Below are positions 37,032-49,985 of a DNA stretch of 64,000 bases, in pieces. Source of the stretch: Rhabdornis inornatus (Eukaryota > Chordata > Aves > Passeriformes > Rhabdornithidae); assembly GCA_013397075.1 (NCBI GenBank), contig VWZS01010874.1:1733327-1797326 (forward strand), written 5' to 3'. Both the position numbers and the translations under genes were made by a program. Position 1 is the first letter of the stretch, and each line of letters starts with the position of its first letter. The notes under the pieces were generated by a model. That model worked only from the letters and a program-made list of their open reading frames with translations, was not told the origin of the DNA and did not search any database.

Positions 37032-40000
37032 GCTCAATCTCCTGATCTGGTCAACTTGGAGCTCCTCAAAATACAAGTGACTGCTTCAGCATGAATCTTT
37101 GCAAACAGATTTATTGCAAAGGTGTGGTAGACCAGCACCACAGAAAGCACTCCTACAGAAATTCTGGCTACAGCAAGGGCTACAAGATATACAAAGCAGC
37201 ACTGACAAGCCTGGAAAAGATATTATTGGTTTGCTCATAGGATATGGAAAGTTACCACTTAAATATGTCACAGTCTTCTTCTAAGACCAGACCGTGTGCT
37301 CTCAGAGATGAAGAGTGTCAGCCAAAACAACAACAGTCGTATATAGATAATATCCCATCATGAAATAACAGAGGGAATAGACATAGGACTCTTGTCACCC
37401 AGTCATGAACAGCTCTTTTGCATACAAGTTAAAAAAAACACAGACATTTACTTTTAAAACAATGTGACTTCTTTTTTTTTTCCCTGGGGTTTGGTGGTGC
37501 TGCTGCTGTTGTTTAGTTTGTTCTTGGTTTTTGAAATTTATGTTTTACTTGTTAAAAGCCAACAAAGTATGAACTGATTTTTCAAGGAATTCAGGAAAAG
37601 TCCTTACACTTAGAAGTTAAACTACACACTACCACATAAATTTACTGTCTGTAACAAATAAGAGTATTAATTCCACTTTTTCTTATTGCATTCTTACAAT
37701 ACAGTTGACAGTAAATTGTGAAAAACAGTTAGAGTTAGTCATGTGTATAGCCTTTTATACCCAAAATATTCCAAAGTTTTTTGTTGTGTTATTAATTACC
37801 CTGTCTAATGGTTGATCAATTTGATCCTTCATTAATAGCAGCAAAGTTCAATAGGAAATCCACCACATTATCTCCTCTGTAGCACTCAAGAGCCTTGAAC
37901 AACATAGCTTCAAGAGCAGCTCTGAGAGCCAACACAAGAACTCGCCTTGGGATTCTTCAGAGTAGCCAAAGGATCTCTAAATTACACCAGCTCCACAGTG
38001 ACCTGTCACAGGACAAATCATTAAATCTTCACCTTGGCCACGGCCTGGGTGCTGTAAAGCCGAAACACTCATCTCTTGAGAGACAATTCTAATTCAGGGA
38101 AGGTACCCAAGGTGCATGACTTGAATGAAGCAGACAGCAGTGCATAAGTGTACTTATGTGATTCAACAGCAGAAATGAACTCAGGTGCAAATTAAAGAAC
38201 TGACACTGAGGAAACACTCCTTCTATCTTTCTGAGGACTGCAGAAGTTTGCTGAAGAAATTTCATACGTTGGAGAAAGGTTCACAAAACTTCAAGGAAGA
38301 TTTTTCTGGACCTGTTCTTAAGGTAAAGATTCCCAATCACTGAAAGTCTCTAAAGTTAGATTTTATTAGAATATAAATTAGTAGAACTAATTTAAGAAGA
38401 AATTCAGAGTAGAAATTAAAAGGGATCGTAAAGAAGACTCTACCCATTGCACCCTGCTGCTGTCTCACTATCCTTTCTCACTCTCTCCATCTGTTTCATT
38501 CTGTAACTTAGGAGACTCTTCCCCCACACGTATTCAGCAGCCCCCAGGGAAAATACCACCGCCCCCTCCTCCAGAAAGCTCCACCTTCTGCAGACTGAAT
38601 CAGACAGAACAGCTTTCCTTCCTACTGCCAAACCTCTTCCTGAATATAATATATGCCAATGCATCATAAGTGCACATTACGCACCAAGCACAAACTAAGC
38701 AGTTACACAGTACATCACACTGTATTTCCCAATTCATAGTGCCATTCAAACTAGAGAGCTTAGCCCCCAAAGCAGTACAAAATTTAAACTAATAGTCAGT
38801 TCTAAGACTGTGACCTGTTCTGAATAACTAAATATATAACTAGCCAAATATATAATAACTAAATGTAGAAATAGCTATTTAAAGTACATTCAGTATATCC
38901 TGTTGATTTATACTGTTGTGTATATTTACAATCAGGAATTTGGAGAAGCCTAAGATTCTACTCCATGTGGGTTTGTTTCTACTTTAAACCTTTATGAAGC
39001 CACAATAAGTAATTTTACCCTTTACATAAACAAATGAGACTTTTCGTGTTTCTGTTTACCAAGACAGAGACACAACAAATCTGCTCAAGCAGGTGACTCA
39101 AGCAGCAGCCAGATAGAATTTAAAGAGCCACATTCTTGCCTATAATCTATAAACTCCCTGAACTTTTATGTCTAAAGTTCCATGGGAAAAGTTTGTGAGG
39201 ACATAGAAACCTCTCCACAGACTCAGAGCCCACAGCTCAGATCTTAATTCCCCAACACAAAACACAGTTTTTGGAATCCACAAGCTGAGTATTTTTGAGT
39301 CAAGAGTCAGCCCAGAACAATCTATTATCTGTTTCCAGGCATTTTGTTTCACTTTATCTTAGAAATCATTGATTAAAGTAGAAAAAAAGTGTTGGGAGAT
39401 AGGACCATAATACCATCCTGACATCATCAGTGGTCAAATATTACAAAGACTTATGGTTATTGAGTTTTTTCACATCTCTATTTTGATTTTTTCAAAACCC
39501 TAGACTCCTTTCACAGTCAAAAGGAGTCATTAAAATCAATTCAAAATGCCAGTGATGAGTATGTGTGAGAACACAGCAATAATTAGGAGAAGAAAGTTGT
39601 TTAATGAAATGAGGAAAATACATTTCAAAGCAATTCTTTAACCCTAGTATTGCTGTTAATTTTCAAGAAACCTCTCTGTTTCATTATGAAAGGTCAATGA
39701 CTTCTGATAAGGATAATATGGTTTAATATGAAAGCTTTAGACCCATATCCAAAAAGGAACAGACCAACTGCCATACTCAAATTTTTGTATTGGAAGAAAA
39801 CTCTGATTTTTAAAATGACAGAATATTCCCAAAAGAACAAAGGCCAGACAAAAGTTCTTCAGTATTTCTAAAGCACCTCTACAACTCTGTGAGAGTATTT
39901 AATTACAATGGTAATTGCTTTTTAAAAAGTTAATTAAATTGAATATGTTTAGTATAAATTACTGATAAATTTATATATAAAAAGGTATGTTACAGGGGAG

Positions 40001-43000
40001 TATTAAGACTGTAAAATGAACCACTACAAATCAAGGATGCCTGTAAATTATTTTTGGGTGAGTGCTCCCCTAATGGGCAGCTATTCAACACTTTGTTCCA
40101 TGTCCAGTACTCAGTGTTGGGCCCATGCCTCATTTACTACGTGCTACACAAGCCCTTTTCTAAAGATTGAATTAATTTCTAATGTGGCTTTCTATAGTAT
40201 TCATCACTATAATTTTCTAAGTTCTTCACAAAAGTTAATGAATTTGTTACAACATTACTGAAGATGAGAAGGCATTATGAGTGCCATTTTATAGGGCAGG
40301 AAATGAAACAGAGACCAAGGACAAAACCATCTATTAAAAACGAGCAGCCAATTTGAAATATCTGGACTTTGATTTTTCATAATACTTCAAATTATATAAC
40401 ACTACATACGAACATTGTTATTTGGCAGTTCCTTCCATCATTCACTGCAATTCTTTCCACTTTTACAATGAAACAGGAAAGGAACACACATTCAACTTTC
40501 CATTACATTATCACTGATTCGTTCCCTACAAATTAATTCAGTGTATTGTGGAGTGAAAGTTCCTTGAGAACTGCTATATAGCAATATTATTAAAAACTGT
40601 GCAGTTGTGCTCTAATAAAGAAGCAAATAAAAAATTATTGTGACAGCAACCTTCATTCTTCCACCATCCTGCACCCACTGCCCATGCAGCATATTTCAAT
40701 AAAGGGGGTTTATAAAGGAATTTAAGAATTGGGCTGGAGTAAATTCTAGAGAACCACTTTACTTCTTTTTACCACTAAGTTATCTTTTACCTTTGAACAA
40801 ATTATTTCAGGAGAGCATCCCAGTTCACTGCATCTCTCAGCAAGAGGGAAGAATGAACCTGGGTTCCCAAAAACGGAACAAGAACAAGTTCATAACTGGA
40901 CACATTCATGGCTTTTCTAACTTTGGTCACTGGCCATTCTCCATGGTTCTTCTTTCACAGTTTCTTAACACACATTTTTAAAGTTGAACAAAATAGCAAA
41001 ACAATTTCATACATATACAGAATTTCTGAGAAATGTCTATTCATTTTAGCTCCAAAATTTTAAGTTTAGCAAAAGGTTTAAGCCAAAAGTACTGCAATGT
41101 ATATCAGCCAGATTTCCAGAGAGCATGGAACTAGACCCACCGACCCACAACATAGTCTCATTCTCAGCTACAACCTAATTATCCCATTTTATAAGGTGAG
41201 AATCACATGATCTTTACTCAATCAATGACTAAAGTGGGTTTTTTTCACATTTTTTTCTGATTACTGATAACTTCTATTTTGTGAATAAACCCCTCAAAAA
41301 TCTAGTGCTGTTCCATTTTTACTTCTTGAAATCATTTAAAGTTGTAAGAACCTCCATCATGATTGCAATTTCAGACTCGTCACAGTCTTCCCACACTTTC
41401 CTATTTAAGGCTCTGTCTATTCATGCTGATTCTAAAATTCATACTCTCACCTCTTCATTGCACAGGCAGTTTGTCTCTCTCCTCCTCTTTCTAGTGATTG
41501 GGCTCTATTTCCAGCAAGACTTTGTTGAGAACAGAACTATTCATATTCCTCTCTATCAGTACAAATACTGCTTTTGAAACTAAGTACCATTATCAAATGC
41601 TATAAATCATATTCATTTGTGACCAAATGAAATTCTCCTTGTATTACATCAAAGTTGGGGGTTACCACCAGACCTATTTTCAGTCAGGATAATTATTCTG
41701 AACTTTCAGAGCAGCTGCCTGATTCATTCCTCTGTCATCTGTATCTAGCAGTCATCCACTGCCTCACTGTCATTGTTATATTCAATATGTTGGTGTCTGA
41801 CATTACTTGTCCATTGTGATAAAACAAAAAGTCATTTACTGAGAAGTCTTTACTAAAAACTTGCATTTTATTATATGTAATCAGAGCGCAATGAGCTTCA
41901 AAATACCCCAGCACTTACTATTTATATGCCTTTTTCCGTTTCAAGAAAGAGCATGTGACAATGAATTTCACATAAGTTCAAAGTCTTTAAAAACATACAG
42001 CAATGGAAAGTCATTGCTTCTTTTACTGCACTTCAGAAAAATGTACTGAGCTAAAAAGCCTACAAAAAGACAGAGGGGTTAGTGTCATGATCAGCAAATT
42101 GGGTAACTAAGTTTTATTTTAAATAAAAATCTTTTATCTTATTAAATTCTCAGCTGCTATTTGGAAAGGTCTAATAAGTTGTCAGTTTTGATCCTAAGGG
42201 AAGGCCACAAAAATCTGACCTGTATCAGAATTTTCTTCAGCTAAATTTTTCTAATTGTCTCAGCCCACTCTGTATTGACTAAAACTTTCAGTGGATGACA
42301 GAAACGCACTGTGTTCAGAAGGGTAACTCTTGATTTTCTTTAGTGAATATAGAAAGACCTACAAGGTTAATTAAGTCTGGACACATAAATTTTACAAGGC
42401 TTAGGTGAAATGTATCTCCCCATAACTGTCACAGAAGTAAAATGTAAGTATGAAAATGTCATGGTAAACAAGGCTCGACTTGTGACTGAGGTTTAAAAAC
42501 TGAGGCACAGATAGAGTTACCTGGGGCCTTTTAATATGCAATCTCAAGCTGATTCTCCTAAAGTTTTTAAACCCTAGACCACAGCCAAATACCATTATTT
42601 TTCCTAGATATTTCATTAAACTCTTTACTAAAAATGCTGTAATAACTGATGGATTTACTGTGAATAGCTGCTGACCCTTTTCCAGCTCTCCTCAAGACCA
42701 TGGTCTATAAACAAAGTGTGGAAAGCAATAGCTTGGGAATTATGAGCAAAATATTAGCAAAAGAAGCAGCAACAAAGAGTGCACCAATCAGCAGGTATCT
42801 AAACATCAGTTGTAGGAAAAGGTCTTGATGTCTCCAATGCTGGAACATTTCAGAACTCACAGCACAGTCTTGTCAAGAGTGTTACTACTTGACAGTAGGG
42901 AGTACTCAATAAATGTACTTTTGTTTGGTCACACTGGACAGCCTTTGTAATCCCATAACTCGTAGTATAAAAGAGCAGAGAAAAAATTTCATTAAAATTA

Positions 43001-44236
43001 TTATGGAAGAAATTAAAATTTCTCTCTCTGTGAATTTTTCTTTCATAGTGATCTAAATGCATCACCACCCTTGTAACACTCATATTAATATTGCAACTCT
43101 AACCAGCAGTAATTGTCAATATACCAGCATCAATACTCACTAACCTGATTCTAATTTATTGCTTTCATTTTATAGCCTCTACACACTGAAGAGATCTCTG
43201 ATCTGCTTGTTCTGACAACAGAAGTGGCACATCTAAGAAACAACAATGTTAAATTATTGTTTGACTTCATGTATTATTGCCAAAGAGGGATGTTTCTTGT
43301 CTAGGAACGTATTAAATGAGAGCAGTCAGGTTTTCATAATATTTTAAATCTTGCTCTCATAACTTTCAGTTTATTGTATAATCCCTAAAAATCTACTACA
43401 TTTCCTTTTAGAAATAATTTTTGAAAAGCTTCTATTTATTCATGGATCAATGCCGAAAATATGGGCATGGCAGAAGTAAGAACACAATTTTTAAATTTGT
43501 TTATGCTTTTACACATGTACGTGCTCAAGTTTACAGCTCATGCTATAAACTGGGTACAGTCAGAAGTTAATAAGACAATGACTTCTACATCTTTATTAGC
43601 AGAGCTTTTATCCTGCTTCTCAAATAACCAAACGCAGATCTTAAAAATCAAAGAACCAACCTCTTGTTACTCAGGCCTTCTAAGGAGACAGAACACACAC
43701 TTTATAAATTGTCCATAAACATACACAAATAAATAGGTGGTCCTGCAATATCTCAACATTTTCAAAATTCTCTTCCTTCCCTTTTCTCATTATTTAGCTG
43801 AACTTTGCTTAAGAAACCCTAATTCCACAACCCAAATGTTGCAGAACACACCCTCTGTTAAGCTTGACTCCATGTGACTTGTACAAACTGCACAATGTAA
43901 ATTGAAGTTGAGATGTTTACACTTTGCTGTATTCTATCCTGTTTCTCAAACCATGTTAAATTGTTAGTTCTGAGAAGTAAAACCTCTCACAGCAAATAAA
44001 TCCAGAGCAGGAAAATTGCACTTCATACAGGACAGAAATTACGTCATATACCTCACTGAGCTCTGTCCTCTGTTTTAAAGTTGCGAATTGTAACAGGTAC
44101 TCGTACTGTAATAAATATAATATGCTACGTCTCCATGCAGTAGAAACACTATTGCACTACAACTTTGAAAAGAAGAACAGAAGCATTTTTTCCTTTAAAA
44201 CACCATTAGGTATTTTTAGAGTAAAATCTGTTGATT

Positions 44237-44269
44237 TCAATAATAACATTCTCACTCAATAATAACATT
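44237..44269. repeat. Short direct repeat, 'tcaataataacatt' twice
   Basis: Two exact 14-base copies 19 bases apart; simple slippage-type duplication. Confidence 0.9.
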
Positions 44270-44751
44270 GCTTATGCTAAGAACTGAGTGCCAATTCAGC
44301 TAAAATTATTGACAGAATATTAAAATTATAAACACTCACAAATGAAATTACATTTCTGTAATATTGCCTAATCCATTTTACACAGCCTTTAAAACCAATA
44401 CGAGGAAATATCTCAACCCTAGTATGGAATAAAATACAGAGTGAAAAGCTCCAGAAAAAATAAACATTCCCCCACTTGCTACAAATTTTGATTTGTAGGA
44501 CTGGCAGTCAGGTACATAAAATAATAAACAGTTTGGTTAAAATAAGCAAACTGAAATAACAGAGGAAGGAAAAATGAGCCCCAAAGGTTGTTTTCCTCAA
44601 CCCCAGTGCAGTCACCCATCCTTCAGAGGAGATTTATTCTTTGCCTCAGAGAGGAAACATTGGCCACCAGGGCAGGGCTCACCGACTCCTTTCTGGAAGT
44701 GACTTGGAAAACTCAATTTCCACCTGAAACAGCTGCCAGACACTATAAGAA

Positions 44752-44759
<8 letters not shown>

Positions 44760-44784
<25 letters not shown>
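44760..44784. repeat. Poly(T) run of 25 bases
   Basis: This is the longest homopolymer in the window. Read on the minus strand it is a poly(A) run, but I see no recognisable retrocopy body attached to it on either side. Confidence 0.9.
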
Positions 44785-47700
44785 GGCCACAGAAAGAAAT
44801 TACTGCGAACCAAAATGTGCAAATAGAATAAATCTCTTTTATAGTTTAGGTTTGGTTGGGGTTTTTTTTTCAAATTATTAGCTTAATACCGACCAGTTGA
44901 GACATACTCATTGATAGATATCAAGCACAAACTTTTTGACATAGATTCTCTGAGAGCTGAATTAGCAAGTAAAAAGGAACAGCAAACTGTAGCAAATACT
45001 GACAGTCTGTTTGTTCTTGGTGTTTGAAAAGCAATGATTGTTCATATCATCTACAACTGACCTTCACAGGCCAGAGACTGTGGCAGGCAATCCTTGCCAA
45101 CAGACATGAAGTGACACATTTGCATGATGTAATCATACACTGCCTTCCTTAGAATGTTTCCATTTTTCTCTTTCCACCATTTATTCTGTTTTTCATTCCA
45201 GCAATGACCTCTCCACATTCTCTTTCATCAGCCATTCCCAGAATCAGGAAAGGCTCTAACACTTTAAAATCTGTCTGGCCACATTTTCAAAAACACATAC
45301 AGAAGCAGTACGTATTTCTGCTCAACAGAAGTAGAAATCTAAAATTCTCGTATCATTGATGAAAAAAAAAAAGTGATATTGTTGCCCTTTAAAGACTTTT
45401 CTTCCCACATTTTGCATAGCTTGTCATTTTTATAAAATTATTCTGATGGCCATGGCATTTCCTTAAGGGGCTAACACAGTAAAGTACATTTATTTCCCCA
45501 TAACATAAAAAGACAAATCAGATACATATATATTACTTCTTTACCAGTGTATCTTCATACTCTTTGACAGATACATTTTTCAACTTTCCCTTAATGTCTA
45601 GTTTGCTATTATATCTATTTTGTAGTGTACACTGCTGCTTTTTGACCTCACACTGTTTGCTCTTCCATTTCATGTCAGCATTACCCTTCATATCAAGTGA
45701 CTTCCAAATTACACTTTGCTGTCAATGAGTTATATTTCTGGAACATATTTTAAAGTAATATTCACAATTCAAGCTAAGAAAAAGTGACAATAAATTAATA
45801 TCAAGGACTTACAGGCTATTTTGCAAGATGCTGAAATGGAGCTGAGCTATCAAATGAGGAAGTTGAATTTGACAATGTCTGCATTTCACCTAGTTTATGT
45901 TTTCCTTAAGCTTATATAATCCAAGGTTTTATCATCTTCTTGAGATAGAAATGACCCCCAGTTTACTTCAATGATCCTACAAGAGTCCCTCAAATACTCT
46001 GTAAGGGCTTCACAGCACTAATTCCAAAGCTGACGACATCCCTGATTACTCTCTGGACTTTATAGACATGTGTGCCAGGATTAGGTGGTTCAGGACCCAC
46101 ACCTGAACAGTGGAACTCACATTTGCATTAATGGAAGAGGCTCAGCTATCCTCCAGTGCTCCATGTCTGCCAGCAGAGAAAAACATCCCAGGAATAATGA
46201 TATAGAATAATAATGCACTGGTTTGACCAAGAACTCCCAAAGGAACCAACATAAAATTTCCCATGTATCACAAGTCATTTATTGAAGTCAGGGTGTGTTT
46301 TCTTCTTTTTCAACTGGTTCAAGATTTCACTGTAGAACTTCCCTTGAAGTCCCACTGATCAAGAATTCTCTTTTCCCTGGGAAGTCAGCATGGGAAGCAA
46401 TGCAACTGCAAAAGCACCACAGGTGTTTTCCCTTGGCTGTCAGAAGGTAAAGCCAAGGGACTCTGAGGGTTCTTTTCCTATGGCATTTATTTCTTACAGC
46501 TCCAGTCTCAGCGAGCTCCAAGGCCTCCCAGGTGTCTGAGGAGTGACAGCTCCAGTCCCCTGGGAAACATTCAGGAATCACACACAGCACATTGAATATA
46601 CAGAATAAGGATTCAGAAAGTATCTATCCCTCTGAACCCAAGCTCAATATATCGACCAAATCAAATGTTGTGTATTTGTAGATACTTGCACTGGTTTCCT
46701 TCTCATTTAAAACACTGCTTCACACATGGGCTAAATTCCCCTGCAAAGCAAAGGATGTCTTCTGAAGGAAGTCTCACCCACTCTTGCCTCATCAAGTTCC
46801 ATACTCATATCTTATACTAATAGCTATTTTACTGTAATTCTATATATTGCATTGCAATAAAAATACTATAAACATAATACAAAAAATAATTATGGCACCT
46901 GTGAAATAGTCCTCTAATTCAGACTTTTATCTGCATGCAATATAAGGTATGTTTTTTCTTCTTTTTAATGCTTAACAAGTTAGGTTCACCAGTGTTAGTT
47001 TGTCCTATTTCTTTGAGATAGGGCAGCATACCCAAATGAATAATCACTAAATTGAACTTGTCTGCTTTGACAAAAGTTATTAAGTAGTAACTGTAAGAGG
47101 ATACAAGTTGGTAAATTGGTAAACTAATATATAAGCAGAAGCTACCAGAGAAAGCAAACAATCTTCATTTCAAAAATAACTTATGGCTTGTTAAGAACAT
47201 CCACAATATTAAAAAAAAATTACAAAAATATTAAATAAATGCATACATGGAAAATTTCTCCAACTCAAAGTAAAAGCAGAAAATGATTGGCAGCAAATCT
47301 GTTTCTTTAGCCTGCCCAACAAAACTGCAAGCCAACCTAGCATTTGGCAAATGAGTACACAGAGCCTGGGGTGAGATCATAATACTTTATTAGCAGCTTC
47401 AGATCCTTGGTGTGGTTATTGTTTTAATTCTCTGGAAGGCGACAGTTGGTTTGTGCAGTTATTTTAGCTCAGGGCAAAGACTGTGTTTGTCTGTTGCTCT
47501 TTATAAGTTCTGAGCTGGCAGGTTTGCTGAGGCTAATCTTCTCTCAAACTATCCTAGAATTGCCTGATTTAAACTATAATCTGTTACACTGGACTCTTTA
47601 AATGCCAAGAAGATTTTATTTGAAAAAGAATTTTTTGTATAAGTCCATATATTCAAAAGACAATGTCAGTCATTACTATTACTGTATTTATAAATAATAC

Positions 47701-49960
47701 AGATTTCTTTCAGTCTGTATCAATCAGTGTTAGATATAATTGGTGGAACTCATTATTTCAAGTCAAGCATGACAGTTTTACAACTACAATATGTATTTAG
47801 TTTAAATTAATGTTGTCCCAAAAGTAAACATGAATTGTTCAAATCAGCAGTGAAGCTGGTGGCTGCTGGTATACATCTCTCAATTCAGCTAAAGTAAACA
47901 CGTTTTCAAGAGCTAAAATTTATTGTTTATGCCCTTTAAGTTTCAACATAATTTTTAAATATCTGGAAAATCCCTGCTAACAGTTTTACTTATAGTGCTA
48001 CTTGCTATTTATCTTCTAAACCCTCTCCTTGGAATGTTCTTGAGTTTAGTTTTTCTCTAAGTATAGCAAGTCTGCCACCTAGTGCTTTATGGTACCTCTA
48101 GTACATGTTTTGCTTGACAATTATTTTTTAAAATTTTATTGATAAAAGAAGTCATGCCCTGAGTCCCTGAATGCATCAACATGCATGTTTCTAGTATTTA
48201 AAGAGATTTCTTTTAACAATTTTAATTCTCATTTTTATTAAATTATAACATTGGTAACATAATAAATGTTACTAAAAAATGGCTTATATTAGAACTTTGA
48301 CTATGAATAAGCCCAGAAAAGAAAGAAAAAAAATACATTCCAATAATAAGGAAAACAGATGGGATGAACTATCAGACCATGTCAATAGGTCTAATAAGCC
48401 TAAACTGCATTTTGACAATATAAATAAGGGTGCATTATCTTATCCTTTTGCTCTGAGACAATATTGAGCTGATATTTCTAAAAATTCATTGGAAGTTGTC
48501 ATAAATTTTCTACATTTAATAATTTAACCATCTTTCTAGTTCCTACTACTACTGAAGAAAAAATAAAAGAGTCAGGACAAATAAAGTCTTTAGTCCGAAG
48601 ACTAGATATGAAAAAGTAATTAGACTTCTTAATTTTTAGCAAGTAAGACAAATTTTAAATAAAACAGATGAAAGGAATAAGTGCTTGAGGGGTCTTTTTT
48701 TAGGCATCACATACACTGCATAACAATATGGCTTTAAAGTTTTAAATTAAAATACAATTTTACTATAAGAAATTGTATGAAGAATAGGTAAGGACTAGCA
48801 CTTTACTTTTTCCTTTTTGAAATCCTGGTATGTCAGCAGTAGTGGGGCTAATACAGCTTCAGGACTGGACTAGAATCCTTACGAGGCTCTTCAGCCAGAA
48901 GCAAAATTTGCTTTTTTATCCCCAGCTCCCTGCACAGACATCAGATATTATCTTGAGAGTTTTTACTGAATGTACATTTCATAGTTTCTCACCAATTTTG
49001 CACATGAAAGTATCATTCTTCATCTTTGTGAGCTGCTGACATACTGAGGGAATTGCTTATTGCTATCCTGTCTGTATTTGTACCAAGGAAAGAAGCAACA
49101 GTCTTATAAGCTATAATGATTTTATGGCTCAGAGTTTAGAATGGCAGAGCAAAGCCATAAACCAATTATTCAGGTCAATCCCAAAAAAGTCATTGCAAAA
49201 TGTTTAGTAGATCACATATTTTTTCCTGTGGTTTACTTTAAGTAGAAAAAGAGCAGCTAATAAAATTTAGCCATTAAGAACTAAAAAAAAATTTTAAAAA
49301 AATAAACCAACAAAAAACCTGTGACTACTGTTTTCCTGCTTGTAATAATTTCGGTGTTTTTTATATATCAACTAAACTTTGCAAGGTGTTCTCTGGCTAT
49401 TTCCTCCCTGTATGTCCAGGAAATTGAGCAGAAAACTCAGAGGTGCCAGTCAATGTGTACACCTGACCCCTCTGACCCCTAAGGCTTCTGCAGATGGGCC
49501 CACCACCTTCCTTCCTTGCATGTTTCATCCCAAGAAGAACAGTTGAGAGTGGCTGGTCAGTCACAATGTGAAGCCATCCACAAATGACATTTCATAAAAC
49601 ACTAAGGCAAGAGAAAAATTATGAAGAGCTCTGGAAAGAAACATCTAGAAAACAGTTAAAAGAAAATCTATACGTTCTTTCAACCTTTTTATATAGAGAT
49701 ATTAAGGTCTCGTCTTTTTTAAAGGCTATAAATCCAACAAATATCTGGATCAGGGGCATATGATCAATAAATAGGTTTTAATTCCTCAAAAAGCTGCAAG
49801 TCATTCAGTCCCTCTCTGGTTTAATTCTCTTCACAAATGACCCATCCCTCATGACCTCTTAAGTTTTGGGTTCTCTAATCTTTCTCAAAGGTCAGGTTCT
49901 AATCTCTAAAAGCAGATCTGCTCTGCAGCATGGGAAACTCTACAGTGTTACACTGTACAA

Positions 49961-49985
49961 ATATATATATATATACACATATATA
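49961..49985. repeat. (AT)n microsatellite with CA interruption
   Basis: An alternating AT run followed by ACACAT and a second short ATAT run. Confidence 0.85.

Noticed and set aside
44588..44881. 97-codon plus-strand frame and poly(T) suggesting a retrocopy
   Set aside because: The frame runs straight through the 25-base T run as poly-Phe. No recognisable gene body or target-site duplication was seen, so I list only the homopolymer.
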